From Thalassolituus sp034111725 (lineage in GTDB: Bacteria; Pseudomonadota; Gammaproteobacteria; Pseudomonadales; Oceanobacteraceae), in the NCBI RefSeq assembly GCF_034111725.1, contig NZ_JAWUWR010000081.1:62001-126000 (forward strand): a stretch of DNA of 64,000 bases, in the 5' to 3' direction. This document shows, in pieces, positions 36,465-43,119 of the stretch (position 1 is its first letter; each line of letters opens with the position of its first letter). The notes under the pieces were generated by a model that saw only the letters and a program-made list of their open reading frames with translations, ran no database searches and was not told the DNA's origin. The position numbers and the translations under genes were made by a program.

Positions 36465-36740
36465 ATGAAGATTGAGTTTGACCCAGAAAAGAACCGAGCA
36501 AATATCACCAAACATGGAGTTTCATTCGCTGAAGCTAAGATTTTTGACTTCGACAACTCGGTGATCGCAGAAGATGAGCGGCGAGAATATGGAGAAACTC
36601 GGTACATTGCTCTAGGGATTTTGAGACACAGGCTCCATGTTATGGTGTTCACCCTAATTAAGGATGGCATTCGGGTCATCAGTTTACGTAAGGCTAATTC
36701 ACGGGAGGTAATGCGTTATGAACAAGCATCTGATCGATAA
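36465..36740 (+). CDS. brnT: BrnT-type RNase toxin
   Basis: 91 residues from ATG 36465, which has AAGGGA at ideal spacing (ATG 36459 in frame lacks it). FDPEKNRANITKHGVSFAEAKIFDFD and the GETRYIALGILRHRLHVMVFTLIKDGIRVISLRKANSREVMRYE block are the BrnT (COG2929) signature, including the conserved His, Glu and Arg positions. A RelE-fold ribonuclease that halts translation. It overlaps brnA by 23 bases, in the normal toxin-first order. Confidence 0.93.
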   Translation: MKIEFDPEKNRANITKHGVSFAEAKIFDFDNSVIAEDERREYGETRYIALGILRHRLHVMVFTLIKDGIRVISLRKANSREVMRYEQASDR

Positions 36741-36993
36741 ACATGGCGAAGTTCGTGAACTAAGTGCCGATGATATGAAGCAATTTCGCCCAGCAGCAGA
36801 AGTTCTGCCTAAGGCATCGCACAAAGCCTTACGTGTACGTGGTAAACAGAAAGAACCGACAAAAACTCAAATTAGCATTCGACTGTCGCCCGAAGTCGTG
36901 GAATCATTCAAAGCCTCCGGCAAAGGCTGGCAGGGCCGTATGGATGACGCCTTAAAAGAATGGTTGAAAGATCATCCTGTTATTCAGGCTTAG
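36718..36993 (+). CDS. brnA: BrnA-type antitoxin
   Basis: 91 residues; ATG 36718 has GGGAGG ten bases upstream. A C-terminal ribbon-helix-helix segment (KTQISIRLSPEVVESFKASGKGWQGRMDDALKEWL) matches the BrnA family (PF14384), with a disordered N-terminal half. It binds BrnT and represses the operon in characterised pairs. Both partners look intact, so the module is probably active. Confidence 0.92.
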   Translation: MNKHLIDKHGEVRELSADDMKQFRPAAEVLPKASHKALRVRGKQKEPTKTQISIRLSPEVVESFKASGKGWQGRMDDALKEWLKDHPVIQA

Positions 36994-37005
36994 TGTGAGG
37001 TTTCT

Positions 37006-37185
37006 ATGATGTCGAAATCAAACACAGCGACGGATGTCATTCGCAAAACACGCGAAATAGCAGCAGTCCGCGAACGACTTATCGCCTCTGAGCTATCGGT
37101 AGCTGAAAAAGGCTGGGTTAATACATCGCAGGAAGCGATGCTAGATAGGTTCAAGGAAAGGGCGACAAGCAATGGCGATATATAA
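37006..37185 (+). CDS. Short ParD-like antitoxin
   Basis: 59 residues (MMSKSNTATDVIRKTREIAA...). GTGAGG lies about seven bases upstream of ATG 37006. The second half, ERLIASELSVAEKGWVN then TSQEAMLDRFKERATSNGDI, resembles the toxin-binding tail of ParD/RelB-type antitoxins; the N-terminal DNA-binding ribbon is short or missing. It follows brnA by 12 bp. The next reading frame begins inside its last codons, as parE usually does after parD, but breaks off (see next entry). Assignment is by resemblance. Confidence 0.5.
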   Translation: MMSKSNTATDVIRKTREIAAVRERLIASELSVAEKGWVNTSQEAMLDRFKERATSNGDI

Positions 37186-37234
37186 TCTGGTTTTATTTAT
37201 TAAATCGACAACTGGAATGACAAACAGTGAATAA
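37172..37234 (+). pseudogene. ParE-like toxin remnant, 20 codons
   Basis: ATG 37172 overlaps the end of the ParD-like gene in another frame, the usual parDE geometry. The product begins MAIYNLVLF, close to ParE starts, but stops after 20 codons. The AT-rich next gene starts at 37227, inside this remnant. It looks like a toxin gene cut off by a deletion or insertion (inference). Confidence 0.4.
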
Positions 37235-37859
37235 ATTAAATATCCAAGACTCGGCATCCTCTATAGCACGAAGTCTCTATGATGCAATGACAGCTATAGA
37301 GGTATATTCGAGTTTTAAAAGCTACGAACTACATCATGAATATGATACTCAATTCGAGATGTACGCACAGTTTTTTGAATCTGCCGCTAACCATGCATTT
37401 ATTACGTTCATCGTGTCTATGCATAAATTTATTGATGATAAAAACTCCATAAGTATTAAAAAGTTTTGTAATAAATTAAATGATTCTGAAGCTTACAATT
37501 TAGATGGAAATATAATTTCAATAGATGAAAATAAAAATTCTTGGAAAGCTATTATCTTGTTCAGGCAAAATTTATTTGGTCATTCCGGTTGTAAATTGAC
37601 CGAAGACGAAATTTACTCTCGGGCATCCGTCAGTCGTAATGATCTTACAATGGAATTTTATGAGCTATATCAGCCACTTATTGAAATTCTTGAGACTGTT
37701 GAAAATGTTTATGGATCAGTTAAGTTCTTAAATGATGTTCGTGGTCTAAAAAGTAAAACAAAGTTTAATATAAAACTGCTGCTTCGCAACATGAAAGCAG
37801 GCAGGGCTGCCAGACTTGAAGGCAAATCTCTTCCTTTTAATGATGGCGGTTGCAATTAG
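37227..37859 (+). CDS. HEPN/AbiU2-like protein
   Basis: 210 residues from GTG 37227, with GGAA ten bases upstream. Almost entirely helical; residues 113-119 read RQNLFGH, a R-x5-H that fits the HEPN RNase motif (R-x4-6-H), and the surrounding WKAIILFRQNLFGHSG resembles the AbiU2-type HEPN active region. The gene is clearly more AT-rich than its neighbours and uses many AAA, ATA and TTA codons, suggesting recent transfer. It sits between two broken toxin-antitoxin loci. Abortive-infection function is inference. Confidence 0.5.
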   Translation: MNKLNIQDSASSIARSLYDAMTAIEVYSSFKSYELHHEYDTQFEMYAQFFESAANHAFITFIVSMHKFIDDKNSISIKKFCNKLNDSEAYNLDGNIISIDENKNSWKAIILFRQNLFGHSGCKLTEDEIYSRASVSRNDLTMEFYELYQPLIEILETVENVYGSVKFLNDVRGLKSKTKFNIKLLLRNMKAGRAARLEGKSLPFNDGGCN

Positions 37860-37869
37860 TAAGAGCAAT

Positions 37870-38160
37870 TCAGCTCCCTAGTGCCTCCATCACCACCATT
37901 GGATTTTTCTTTACAACTAATAACAGCGCTCTCGCTGGCCCATCGGGCGTTCTACGATTTTGCTCCCAGTTTTGTAACGTGCGCAGCGATACGCCGATCA
38001 TGTTAGCGAATAACCGCTGGCTCAGACCTGTCGTTTCACGAATGGCTTTTACATCGGGAATATCAATTTGAGTAGTACGCGCTGGCGCTTGTCTCCCTTT
38101 TAGGATGCTGTCTGCTTCTTGCACACTTTGCATTAACTGGTTAAAGAGATCGTCTTTCAT
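37870..38160 (-). CDS. nadS: NadS/HigA-like XRE antitoxin
   Basis: 96 residues. The N-terminal toxin-facing part (MKDDLFNQLMQSVQEADSILKG) and the Xre helix-turn-helix (VKAIRETTGLSQRLFANMIGVSLRTLQNWEQNRRTP) are typical of NadS, the antitoxin encoded second in higBA-type pairs. The toxin gene expected just upstream on the same strand is not there in full; only a 28-codon frame remains. A palindrome at 38244-38267 is its likely operator. Confidence 0.82.
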   Translation of the reverse strand: MKDDLFNQLMQSVQEADSILKGRQAPARTTQIDIPDVKAIRETTGLSQRLFANMIGVSLRTLQNWEQNRRTPDGPARALLLVVKKNPMVVMEALGS

Positions 38161-38227
38161 TTTCTCCCCTTAATCCCTGTACCGAATCAGTGCCCACTAT
38201 CCTGTCAGAGGGCTCAATGAATATCAT
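38141..38227 (-). pseudogene. HigB-like toxin remnant, 28 codons
   Basis: On the minus strand, ATG at 38227-38225 follows a good ribosome site (AGGATAGGG) and starts MIFIE, as toxins of the NadS-partnered HigB family commonly do. After PSDRIVGTD it no longer looks like a toxin. It runs 20 bases into the antitoxin gene in another frame and stops. This is what an internal deletion of about 80 codons would leave (inference). Confidence 0.45.
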
Positions 38228-38243
38228 ATCCCTATCCTTCATT

Positions 38244-38267
38244 GGCGTACAAAAAAAAGTATACGCC
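38244..38267. promoter_or_regulatory. Palindromic operator of the NadS locus
   Basis: Arms GGCGTA (38244-38249) and TACGCC (38262-38267) flank an A-rich 12-bp spacer. On the minus strand the sequence GTATAC-T8 forms a promoter-like element upstream of the toxin remnant. Xre antitoxins bind such repeats to autoregulate. Confidence 0.55.
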
Positions 38268-38380
38268 AAGGGAGTATCTTGTCAACGGGAGTGTGGGCGA
38301 CGAATCGGCATGCCACTAGATATGGCTTTCCCTCGACTCTGTTAAACTGTCAACCACCACAGAACTACGTTCGAGTCTTC

Positions 38381-38947
38381 ATGTTTAACATCACCCCAAA
38401 AATCGAAGCCGAAGTAAACCAATACCTTCCTCTGATTCAAACGATGGGGCGTGTGCGCACCTTTGCTAAAGGCGATGTGATCTTTCGTGCCGGCGATAGC
38501 CCTGATCACTTGTTGTATCTGACTCAGGGTATCGTGAAGAGTTACTACTTGAATGACGGCAAGGAGGTAATTCTGAGGTTGATGTCGAAAAACAGTGCGG
38601 CGTTTAACTATTCGGCGTTTATTACCGGTGCGCCGTCGCATGAAACCATCGAGTGTGTTCAGGCGTGCGAGGGGGTTTGGGTTTCGCTCAGAGACTTGGA
38701 TGATCAGCGCAAAAAACATTCGTGGATCGATGTGATGCTAAGGTACATGGCGGAGCAGCATTACCTATCAATGGAGCGCAGGCTAGTCATGTTGCACCAT
38801 AAATCGTTGGAGCAGCGCTATCGTTATTTCCGCGAGGTGATGGATGAGGGGATCGCGGAGAACACGCCAATGCACTGTATTGCCTCGTATCTCGGGGTTA
38901 CGCCGGAGTCATTCTCAAGAATGAGGCGAAATTTAACCCACCTCTAA
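38381..38947 (+). CDS. Crp/Fnr-family regulator
   Basis: 188 residues from ATG 38381. A cyclic-nucleotide-binding-type beta-barrel (FAKGDVIFRAGDSPDHLLYLTQGIVKSYYLNDGKEVILRLM, about 25-75) and a C-terminal winged-helix region with IASYLGVTPESFSRMRRNL as recognition helix. The effector pocket lacks the canonical cAMP Arg-Ser motif and there are no FNR cysteine clusters, so the ligand is unknown. Relatives of this short type often regulate one adjacent gene; here that is the MAPEG gene 85 bp downstream. Confidence 0.85.
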   Translation: MFNITPKIEAEVNQYLPLIQTMGRVRTFAKGDVIFRAGDSPDHLLYLTQGIVKSYYLNDGKEVILRLMSKNSAAFNYSAFITGAPSHETIECVQACEGVWVSLRDLDDQRKKHSWIDVMLRYMAEQHYLSMERRLVMLHHKSLEQRYRYFREVMDEGIAENTPMHCIASYLGVTPESFSRMRRNLTHL

Positions 38948-39032
38948 ATTATTCAAGGCAGGCTTACCATTTGATAAGGCGGTAGACAGGTAAGTCTTTT
39001 ATAGTGGCGTGAATAACTATAAAGGTGATGTC

Positions 39033-39476
39033 ATGCTTGAGTCAGTCGAATTATTGAAGTCAGTTGAGTTGTTGAAACCCGTCGTCGCCTTAATTGCGTG
39101 GACTATGGTGATGTGGTTTTGGATGTACGTCACTCGGTTGCCAGCGATGAAGGCGGCGAAGATAGATCTTATCCCTGGTGAGGTCTATGAAGAGAAGATG
39201 GCGGCTCTGCCTGCTAGTGTAAGGTGGAAAGCCGATAACTATAATCACTTAATGGAACAACCAACGCTGTTTTATGCCTTGGTCATTTCATTGTGCATTC
39301 TTGGTGCTGATAGCCAGCTAGTCACTATTGCTGCTTGGTCTTATACCTTGTTACGCGTTGCTCATAGTCTTGTGCAGGCTGTATTTAATAAAATAGAAAT
39401 CCGCTTTTTATTGTTTGTGCTGTCAAACGTAGCGCTACTGGTTTTATTGGGCAATGCAGTCAGTCTTCTATTCTAG
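39033..39476 (+). CDS. MAPEG-family membrane protein
   Basis: 147 residues from ATG 39033 (RBS AAAGGTGA). Four membrane helices; NYNHLMEQPTLFYALVISLCI and YTLLRVAHSLVQAVFNKIEIRFLLFVLSN are the MAPEG (membrane-associated eicosanoid and glutathione metabolism) motifs, with the conserved E-x-P and R-x-x-H residues. Human relatives bind glutathione in the membrane; bacterial functions are largely untested. Confidence 0.85.
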   Translation: MLESVELLKSVELLKPVVALIAWTMVMWFWMYVTRLPAMKAAKIDLIPGEVYEEKMAALPASVRWKADNYNHLMEQPTLFYALVISLCILGADSQLVTIAAWSYTLLRVAHSLVQAVFNKIEIRFLLFVLSNVALLVLLGNAVSLLF

Positions 39477-39556
39477 AGAGCATTTGATGCGGTGCTTATA
39501 GCGTCATTATGACGCTAGCAAGTCGTTCTATACTGATATGAATTTTGGCCCAATAT

Positions 39557-39581
39557 AAAGGCCGCAATCGTGGCCTTTTTT
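39557..39581 (+). terminator. Terminator after the MAPEG gene
   Basis: Stem AAAGGCC/GGCCTTT with loop of eight bases, ending in T6. Confidence 0.8.
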
Positions 39582-39715
39582 GTCTCTTTTTAGATTGAAA
39601 TTAATTTTTTGAATCTCGTTGTCATAAAAACTTAATATTTTATTCCGCTAGTATTGTTGAATGGTGATATATTTTGTATATCATAAATATATCTTCAATC
39701 TTGTTGAGTTCTTTT

Positions 39716-39940
39716 GTGGATAAAACTAAGTCTGAATCCGCCCCCGATAAAAAGGAGACTGGTAGTAAGAAAAAATCGAAAGTAGCTAAGAATGACGCCC
39801 AGTTGTTGATTCGCATCAATGGTGTTGAGCGCGATGAATTTTTAGCCTTGTGTGACGATTTAGATACCAGTGCAGCACGGGAGATTCGACGATTTATTCG
39901 TAGCTTTATTCGAGAGCATCAAGAGACTGATGATCAATGA
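39716..39940 (+). CDS. Small ribbon-helix-helix-like protein
   Basis: 74 residues from GTG 39716, preceded by TTGAG; a longer frame from TTG 39674 is hydrophobic and AT-rich and looks non-coding. A charged, lysine-rich N-terminal tail (residues 1-28) leads into AQLLIRINGVERDEFLALCDDLDTSAAREIRRFIRSFI, which has the strand-helix-helix spacing of Arc/MetJ-type DNA-binding proteins. Next to a tiny Lys-rich protein 39 bp downstream, it may be part of a nucleoid- or plasmid-type regulator pair. Function unknown. Confidence 0.6.
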   Translation: MDKTKSESAPDKKETGSKKKSKVAKNDAQLLIRINGVERDEFLALCDDLDTSAAREIRRFIRSFIREHQETDDQ

Positions 39941-39979
39941 AGGCGTAAGCCAAATATTAAAGAAAAGAAGGGAATAACT

Positions 39980-40105
39980 ATGTCTAAGAAAGTTTCTAAA
40001 AAAGTTGTTAGTATCAAAAAAGAAATCAAAGCACGTAAAGCTAAGATTTCTAAGCAAGAAGGCAAGTTGAAAAGCCTGAAGAAAAAGCTTAAAAAAGCAG
40101 CGTAA
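39980..40105 (+). CDS. Tiny lysine-rich basic protein
   Basis: 41 residues from ATG 39980 with AAGGG six bases upstream. Sixteen or so of the residues are lysine, without acidic blocks (SKKVSKKVVSIKKEIKAR..., ending KKKLKKAA), with heptad-like spacing of V/I/L. Terminated by a strong hairpin. This composition suggests a nucleic-acid-binding or histone-H1-tail-like peptide. No homologue recognised; the codon pattern, RBS and terminator support a real gene. Confidence 0.65.
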   Translation: MSKKVSKKVVSIKKEIKARKAKISKQEGKLKSLKKKLKKAA

Positions 40106-40121
40106 TTAGCCATATTGCGTT

Positions 40122-40152
40122 AAAAAAGCCTCGTTAAAAACGAGGCTTTTTT
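40122..40152. terminator. Bidirectional terminator
   Basis: Stem AGCCTCG/CGAGGCT-type with A/T-rich loop, flanked by A6 and T6. Serves the Lys-rich gene and the convergent cysH. Confidence 0.9.
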
Positions 40153-40176
40153 ATGGGTGTGGACTGGTCTATTAAA

Positions 40177-40902
40177 TTAAAGATGAAGCCCGCACTCTGT
40201 TTTCTCTTTCCCCTGCCAGCGTCCCGCACGGCCTTCGCCTTTGACGGTGCAATGTGAGCAGCCAATAGACTCATAGCCTTCAGCAACCATCGGGTGAAAG
40301 GGCAGGTCATGAGTGGCAATGTAAGCATCACGTTCTTCTTTAGTCACATCAAGCATAGGGTTGAACTTGATAATGCCACGGCGCTCTTCAAAGATGTTCA
40401 GCGACGCGCGGTGATCCGATTGCCAGCCCATGAGGCTGGAAATCCAAATATTGTAACGAGCTTTCACTTCTTCGAGCGGCTTTACCTTATTCACTGAACA
40501 GCACAAATCTGGATCGGTTTCCCATAGGCTCTCCGACAGTGAGTATGCATGCAGGTGTTTGTCAGGTGTCAGATCTTCAACCTTGAGATGAAAGCGTTCT
40601 ATTAGATAGTCGCGGTATTCCAATGTCTGCGCAAAGTGGTAACCAGTATTCACGAAGTGAATCAGCTGCTCTGGGCGAATGGTTGAAATAATGTGCAAAA
40701 AGTAGGCAGACGTCGCTGCAAATGACGACGTTACCAGTATCTTATCGGCGGCGAAGTCTTGATAGACGCGCTGAATACGCTCTTCAAAGTTAAGCGGCTT
40801 GTATTCTTCGTTGAGCTTCTTAATAGCTTCTTTAGTCAGCCCGAGGTTGTTTGTGCCTGCGGTACTGATAATGTCAGCAGACGTGTTGTTTGCGGTATTC
40901 AT
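40177..40902 (-). CDS. cysH: APS reductase, iron-sulphur type
   Basis: 241 residues from ATG 40902, with AAGGAAT upstream; a 23-codon upstream extension is unlikely. PAPS/APS reductase fold (SSFAATSAYFLHII; HFVNTGYHFAQTLEYRD). It has the CC (C134, C135) plus CxxC (C215, C218) pattern that binds a 4Fe-4S cluster, which marks APS reductases as in Pseudomonas, and the catalytic ECGLHL tail (C237). It therefore probably reduces adenylyl sulphate directly, without a cysC kinase step. Alone, convergent with small genes. Confidence 0.9.
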   Translation of the reverse strand: MNTANNTSADIISTAGTNNLGLTKEAIKKLNEEYKPLNFEERIQRVYQDFAADKILVTSSFAATSAYFLHIISTIRPEQLIHFVNTGYHFAQTLEYRDYLIERFHLKVEDLTPDKHLHAYSLSESLWETDPDLCCSVNKVKPLEEVKARYNIWISSLMGWQSDHRASLNIFEERRGIIKFNPMLDVTKEERDAYIATHDLPFHPMVAEGYESIGCSHCTVKGEGRAGRWQGKEKTECGLHL

Positions 40903-41502
40903 TGTAATTCCTTGGGCTTTCGACCCACTGAATGGAAGGTGCGCGTTGCAAGTGTTCAGGCATGGAGGCAACGATATTGGCCTATAGTAAACTGGTCCAT
41001 CGTCGCTTCAAAAGAATAAATAGTAAAAGTTTTAGTTCTAAAAGGAATATAGGTGACGATTTGCGTGCAATCTCATTTAGTTCATTGAACGTGTGTGATT
41101 CATTCAAAACGTCATGATATTTCGTTTTGAACTGGATTTTTCTTTTATTTTATAATTTTTCGCATTAATTAATTCTTCGAAAATCCCATTCGATTTTTCT
41201 TATTAAATTCTAAAAATTTAGTCAATATCAGTCTTTTTATTTCAATTGGTTTTTCGCGTCTAAGTCCTAGTAAGTTGGAGTGTTATCTGCATATACGCCG
41301 ATTTTATATCTTGGCACTTGGGGTGGTGTGTCACATTGGATAGTTAATGGACGTCTTTTTTCACTCGTCTAATTTTGTCCAGACATTTTCAGTCTTTGGC
41401 TGATTTTTATAATAAATACTGGAACCCCGTAATAGTTCACCTGCCAGAATAGCTCTAATAAAAAATTACCACTTAGATACGGAATACAGGGAGGGTTATA
41501 AA
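40903..41502. other. AT-rich intergenic region
   Basis: 600 bp. The middle (about 41100-41260) is very AT-rich with many TTTT/AAAA runs. A TATAAT hexamer at 41408-41413 lies 90 bp before the next gene but has no clear -35. No reading frame with a ribosome site was found. Nothing else is recognised. Confidence 0.5.
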
Positions 41503-42033
41503 ATGGCTAGATTACGGTTTGTTGATTTTAGATTATTTGGCGCTGTGGGGCTCTTTGCTTTGGGGTCTCCTCTGATACAGGCTGATGATTCACCAGTGCT
41601 TAATCAAACAGATGAAGACTTGGCGAAGCGGGTTGGTATGCCGTTTTTAAATGAGAATGGTATGAGTGGTGTTGCGGCTCAGGGTATTCGTGATGATTAT
41701 AACTATCTGATAGGTATTGCTGATGGCAGCGGCCCCGTTGATCAAGCTCCTGAGAAGGGTGTTATGGCCTTGTTTCAATCGGTGCTTCCTATGCTGGATT
41801 TCCTTACTGATTACGAAATCACAGAGATCGAATATCATGATCCGGCTGCTCCGCAAGTAGTGACGAATACCGATGGCACCATCACTGTCTTACTACCTAA
41901 GCGGCTCGGGCAAATTGCTTATCACAATATGGCTATTAAGGGTCTTGAGGAGACGCCGCTTGGCGATCTCTTTTTTAATGATGTCACGACGGTTGAGGGT
42001 TCTAAACTCATTCTTACTCCTCGAGGCATGTGA
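41503..42033 (+). CDS. Secreted protein of unknown function
   Basis: 176 residues; strong RBS GGGAGGG before ATG 41503. A signal peptide is likely (residues 1-27: basic start, LFGAVGLFALGSPL core, cleavage after IQA). The mature part is acidic (about DDSPVLNQTDEDLAK... to the end), without cysteines, with TDYEITEIEYHDPAAP and GTITVLLPKRLGQIAYHNMAIKG. I do not recognise the family. Isolated gene after a long AT-rich leader; probably periplasmic or surface. Confidence 0.7.
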   Translation: MARLRFVDFRLFGAVGLFALGSPLIQADDSPVLNQTDEDLAKRVGMPFLNENGMSGVAAQGIRDDYNYLIGIADGSGPVDQAPEKGVMALFQSVLPMLDFLTDYEITEIEYHDPAAPQVVTNTDGTITVLLPKRLGQIAYHNMAIKGLEETPLGDLFFNDVTTVEGSKLILTPRGM

Positions 42034-42143
42034 CCCGCCTGTCATTTTAGGGTAGTCATAAGGATTCCGGTGGTTATCATCAAGCATCCGCCGGAACTAT
42101 GACTAGGACTATGACGTTAGAGCACGATCTGTTCTCATCAACT

Positions 42144-42950
42144 TTATTTTTTAAGGTTTATAATCAGGGCCTTCAGTTCTTGAATCTCATCTCTTAATTC
42201 ATTCAATGTGGCGCTGCCATTTTCTTCAGCTTGTTCCGCTCGTTCTTTTGCGTGTTCATCTTCTAATACATTCACCACGATACCTATCACCATATTGAGA
42301 AAGGCAAAGGCGGTGAAAAAAATAAATGTTAGGTAATAGCTCCATGATAATGGATAAACAGCCATGGTTTCGTACATAACATCAGTCCAGTCTTCGAACG
42401 TCATTACACGGAATAGAGTCAGAAGAGATATACTGATATCGCCCCACAATACTGGGTTTATTTCAGCAAAGAAGGTCGCGCCAACGGCTGCATAGATATA
42501 AAAAATTATGAACATCAGTAGCACAACGTACCCAAGCTGAGGTAAGGCGCGGACTAGAGAATTAAGTAGGGTGCGTAACTCTGGAATGATAGAAACCATT
42601 CGCAGTACCCGGAATACACGGACTAAACGACCGACTAAGGCCATATCGCTGTTATCAATCGGGATTAAGCTGACCACCACAACTATGGTGTCGAATACAT
42701 TCCATCCATTGTGAAAAAATCGCTTTTTATTCGGTTCTGCAATAAATCTTACAATGATTTCGAACAAAAATAGGAAGGTAATACCCACATCCAACCAAAG
42801 GATAACTTGCATGACTGCAGAAGGAATAGAATAGGTTTTCGCACCAATCAATAAAGCGGATAGGATGATGACGCCGACAACCAACATCTCGAAAGTACGG
42901 TTGTCTCGGAGTGCAATGGAGCGTTCTTGTATCTGCTGAACATTTATCAT
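42144..42950 (-). CDS. Single-domain voltage-gated cation channel
   Basis: 268 residues with six helices: S1-S3 (about 20-110), S4 with arginines every third residue (GRLVRVFRVLRM), S5 and S6, plus a C-terminal coiled coil (about 230-266), the layout of BacNav channels such as NaChBac. The filter reads TFEDWTD, where NaChBac has TLESW; two extra carboxylates (D after E, D at +4) hint at calcium permeability (inference). Forms a homotetramer in known relatives. Confidence 0.88.
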   Translation of the reverse strand: MINVQQIQERSIALRDNRTFEMLVVGVIILSALLIGAKTYSIPSAVMQVILWLDVGITFLFLFEIIVRFIAEPNKKRFFHNGWNVFDTIVVVVSLIPIDNSDMALVGRLVRVFRVLRMVSIIPELRTLLNSLVRALPQLGYVVLLMFIIFYIYAAVGATFFAEINPVLWGDISISLLTLFRVMTFEDWTDVMYETMAVYPLSWSYYLTFIFFTAFAFLNMVIGIVVNVLEDEHAKERAEQAEENGSATLNELRDEIQELKALIINLKK

Positions 42951-43081
42951 GTTGATGCTCTGTCTGATAATTAATGCGCTGATGTTATCGAGATTTACGG
43001 TTAATACAATCGTCTGTACGCAGGATTTTGGGAGAATGAAATCTTCTCTGTTGCCGCTTGTGCTAGGTTAAGCAAAGTCGT

Positions 43082-43110
43082 TTAGGCTAGCTCACATTGA
43101 GCTAGCCTAA
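43082..43110. terminator. Perfect 13-bp inverted repeat
   Basis: TTAGGCTAGCTCA, loop CAT, and the exact complement. It lies 9 bp past the Na/phosphate gene stop on the minus strand. No T-run follows, so it may be a processing or weak terminator hairpin. Confidence 0.6.
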
Positions 43111-43119
43111 ACCTCAGAC

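Noticed and set aside
37850..38071. 73-codon plus-strand frame opposite nadS
   Set aside because: Shadow of the clear Xre antitoxin frame.
41330..41360. Sigma-54 promoter suggested by TTGGCACTTGGGG
   Set aside because: The element at about 41310 has no TTGC-type -12 at the required spacing.
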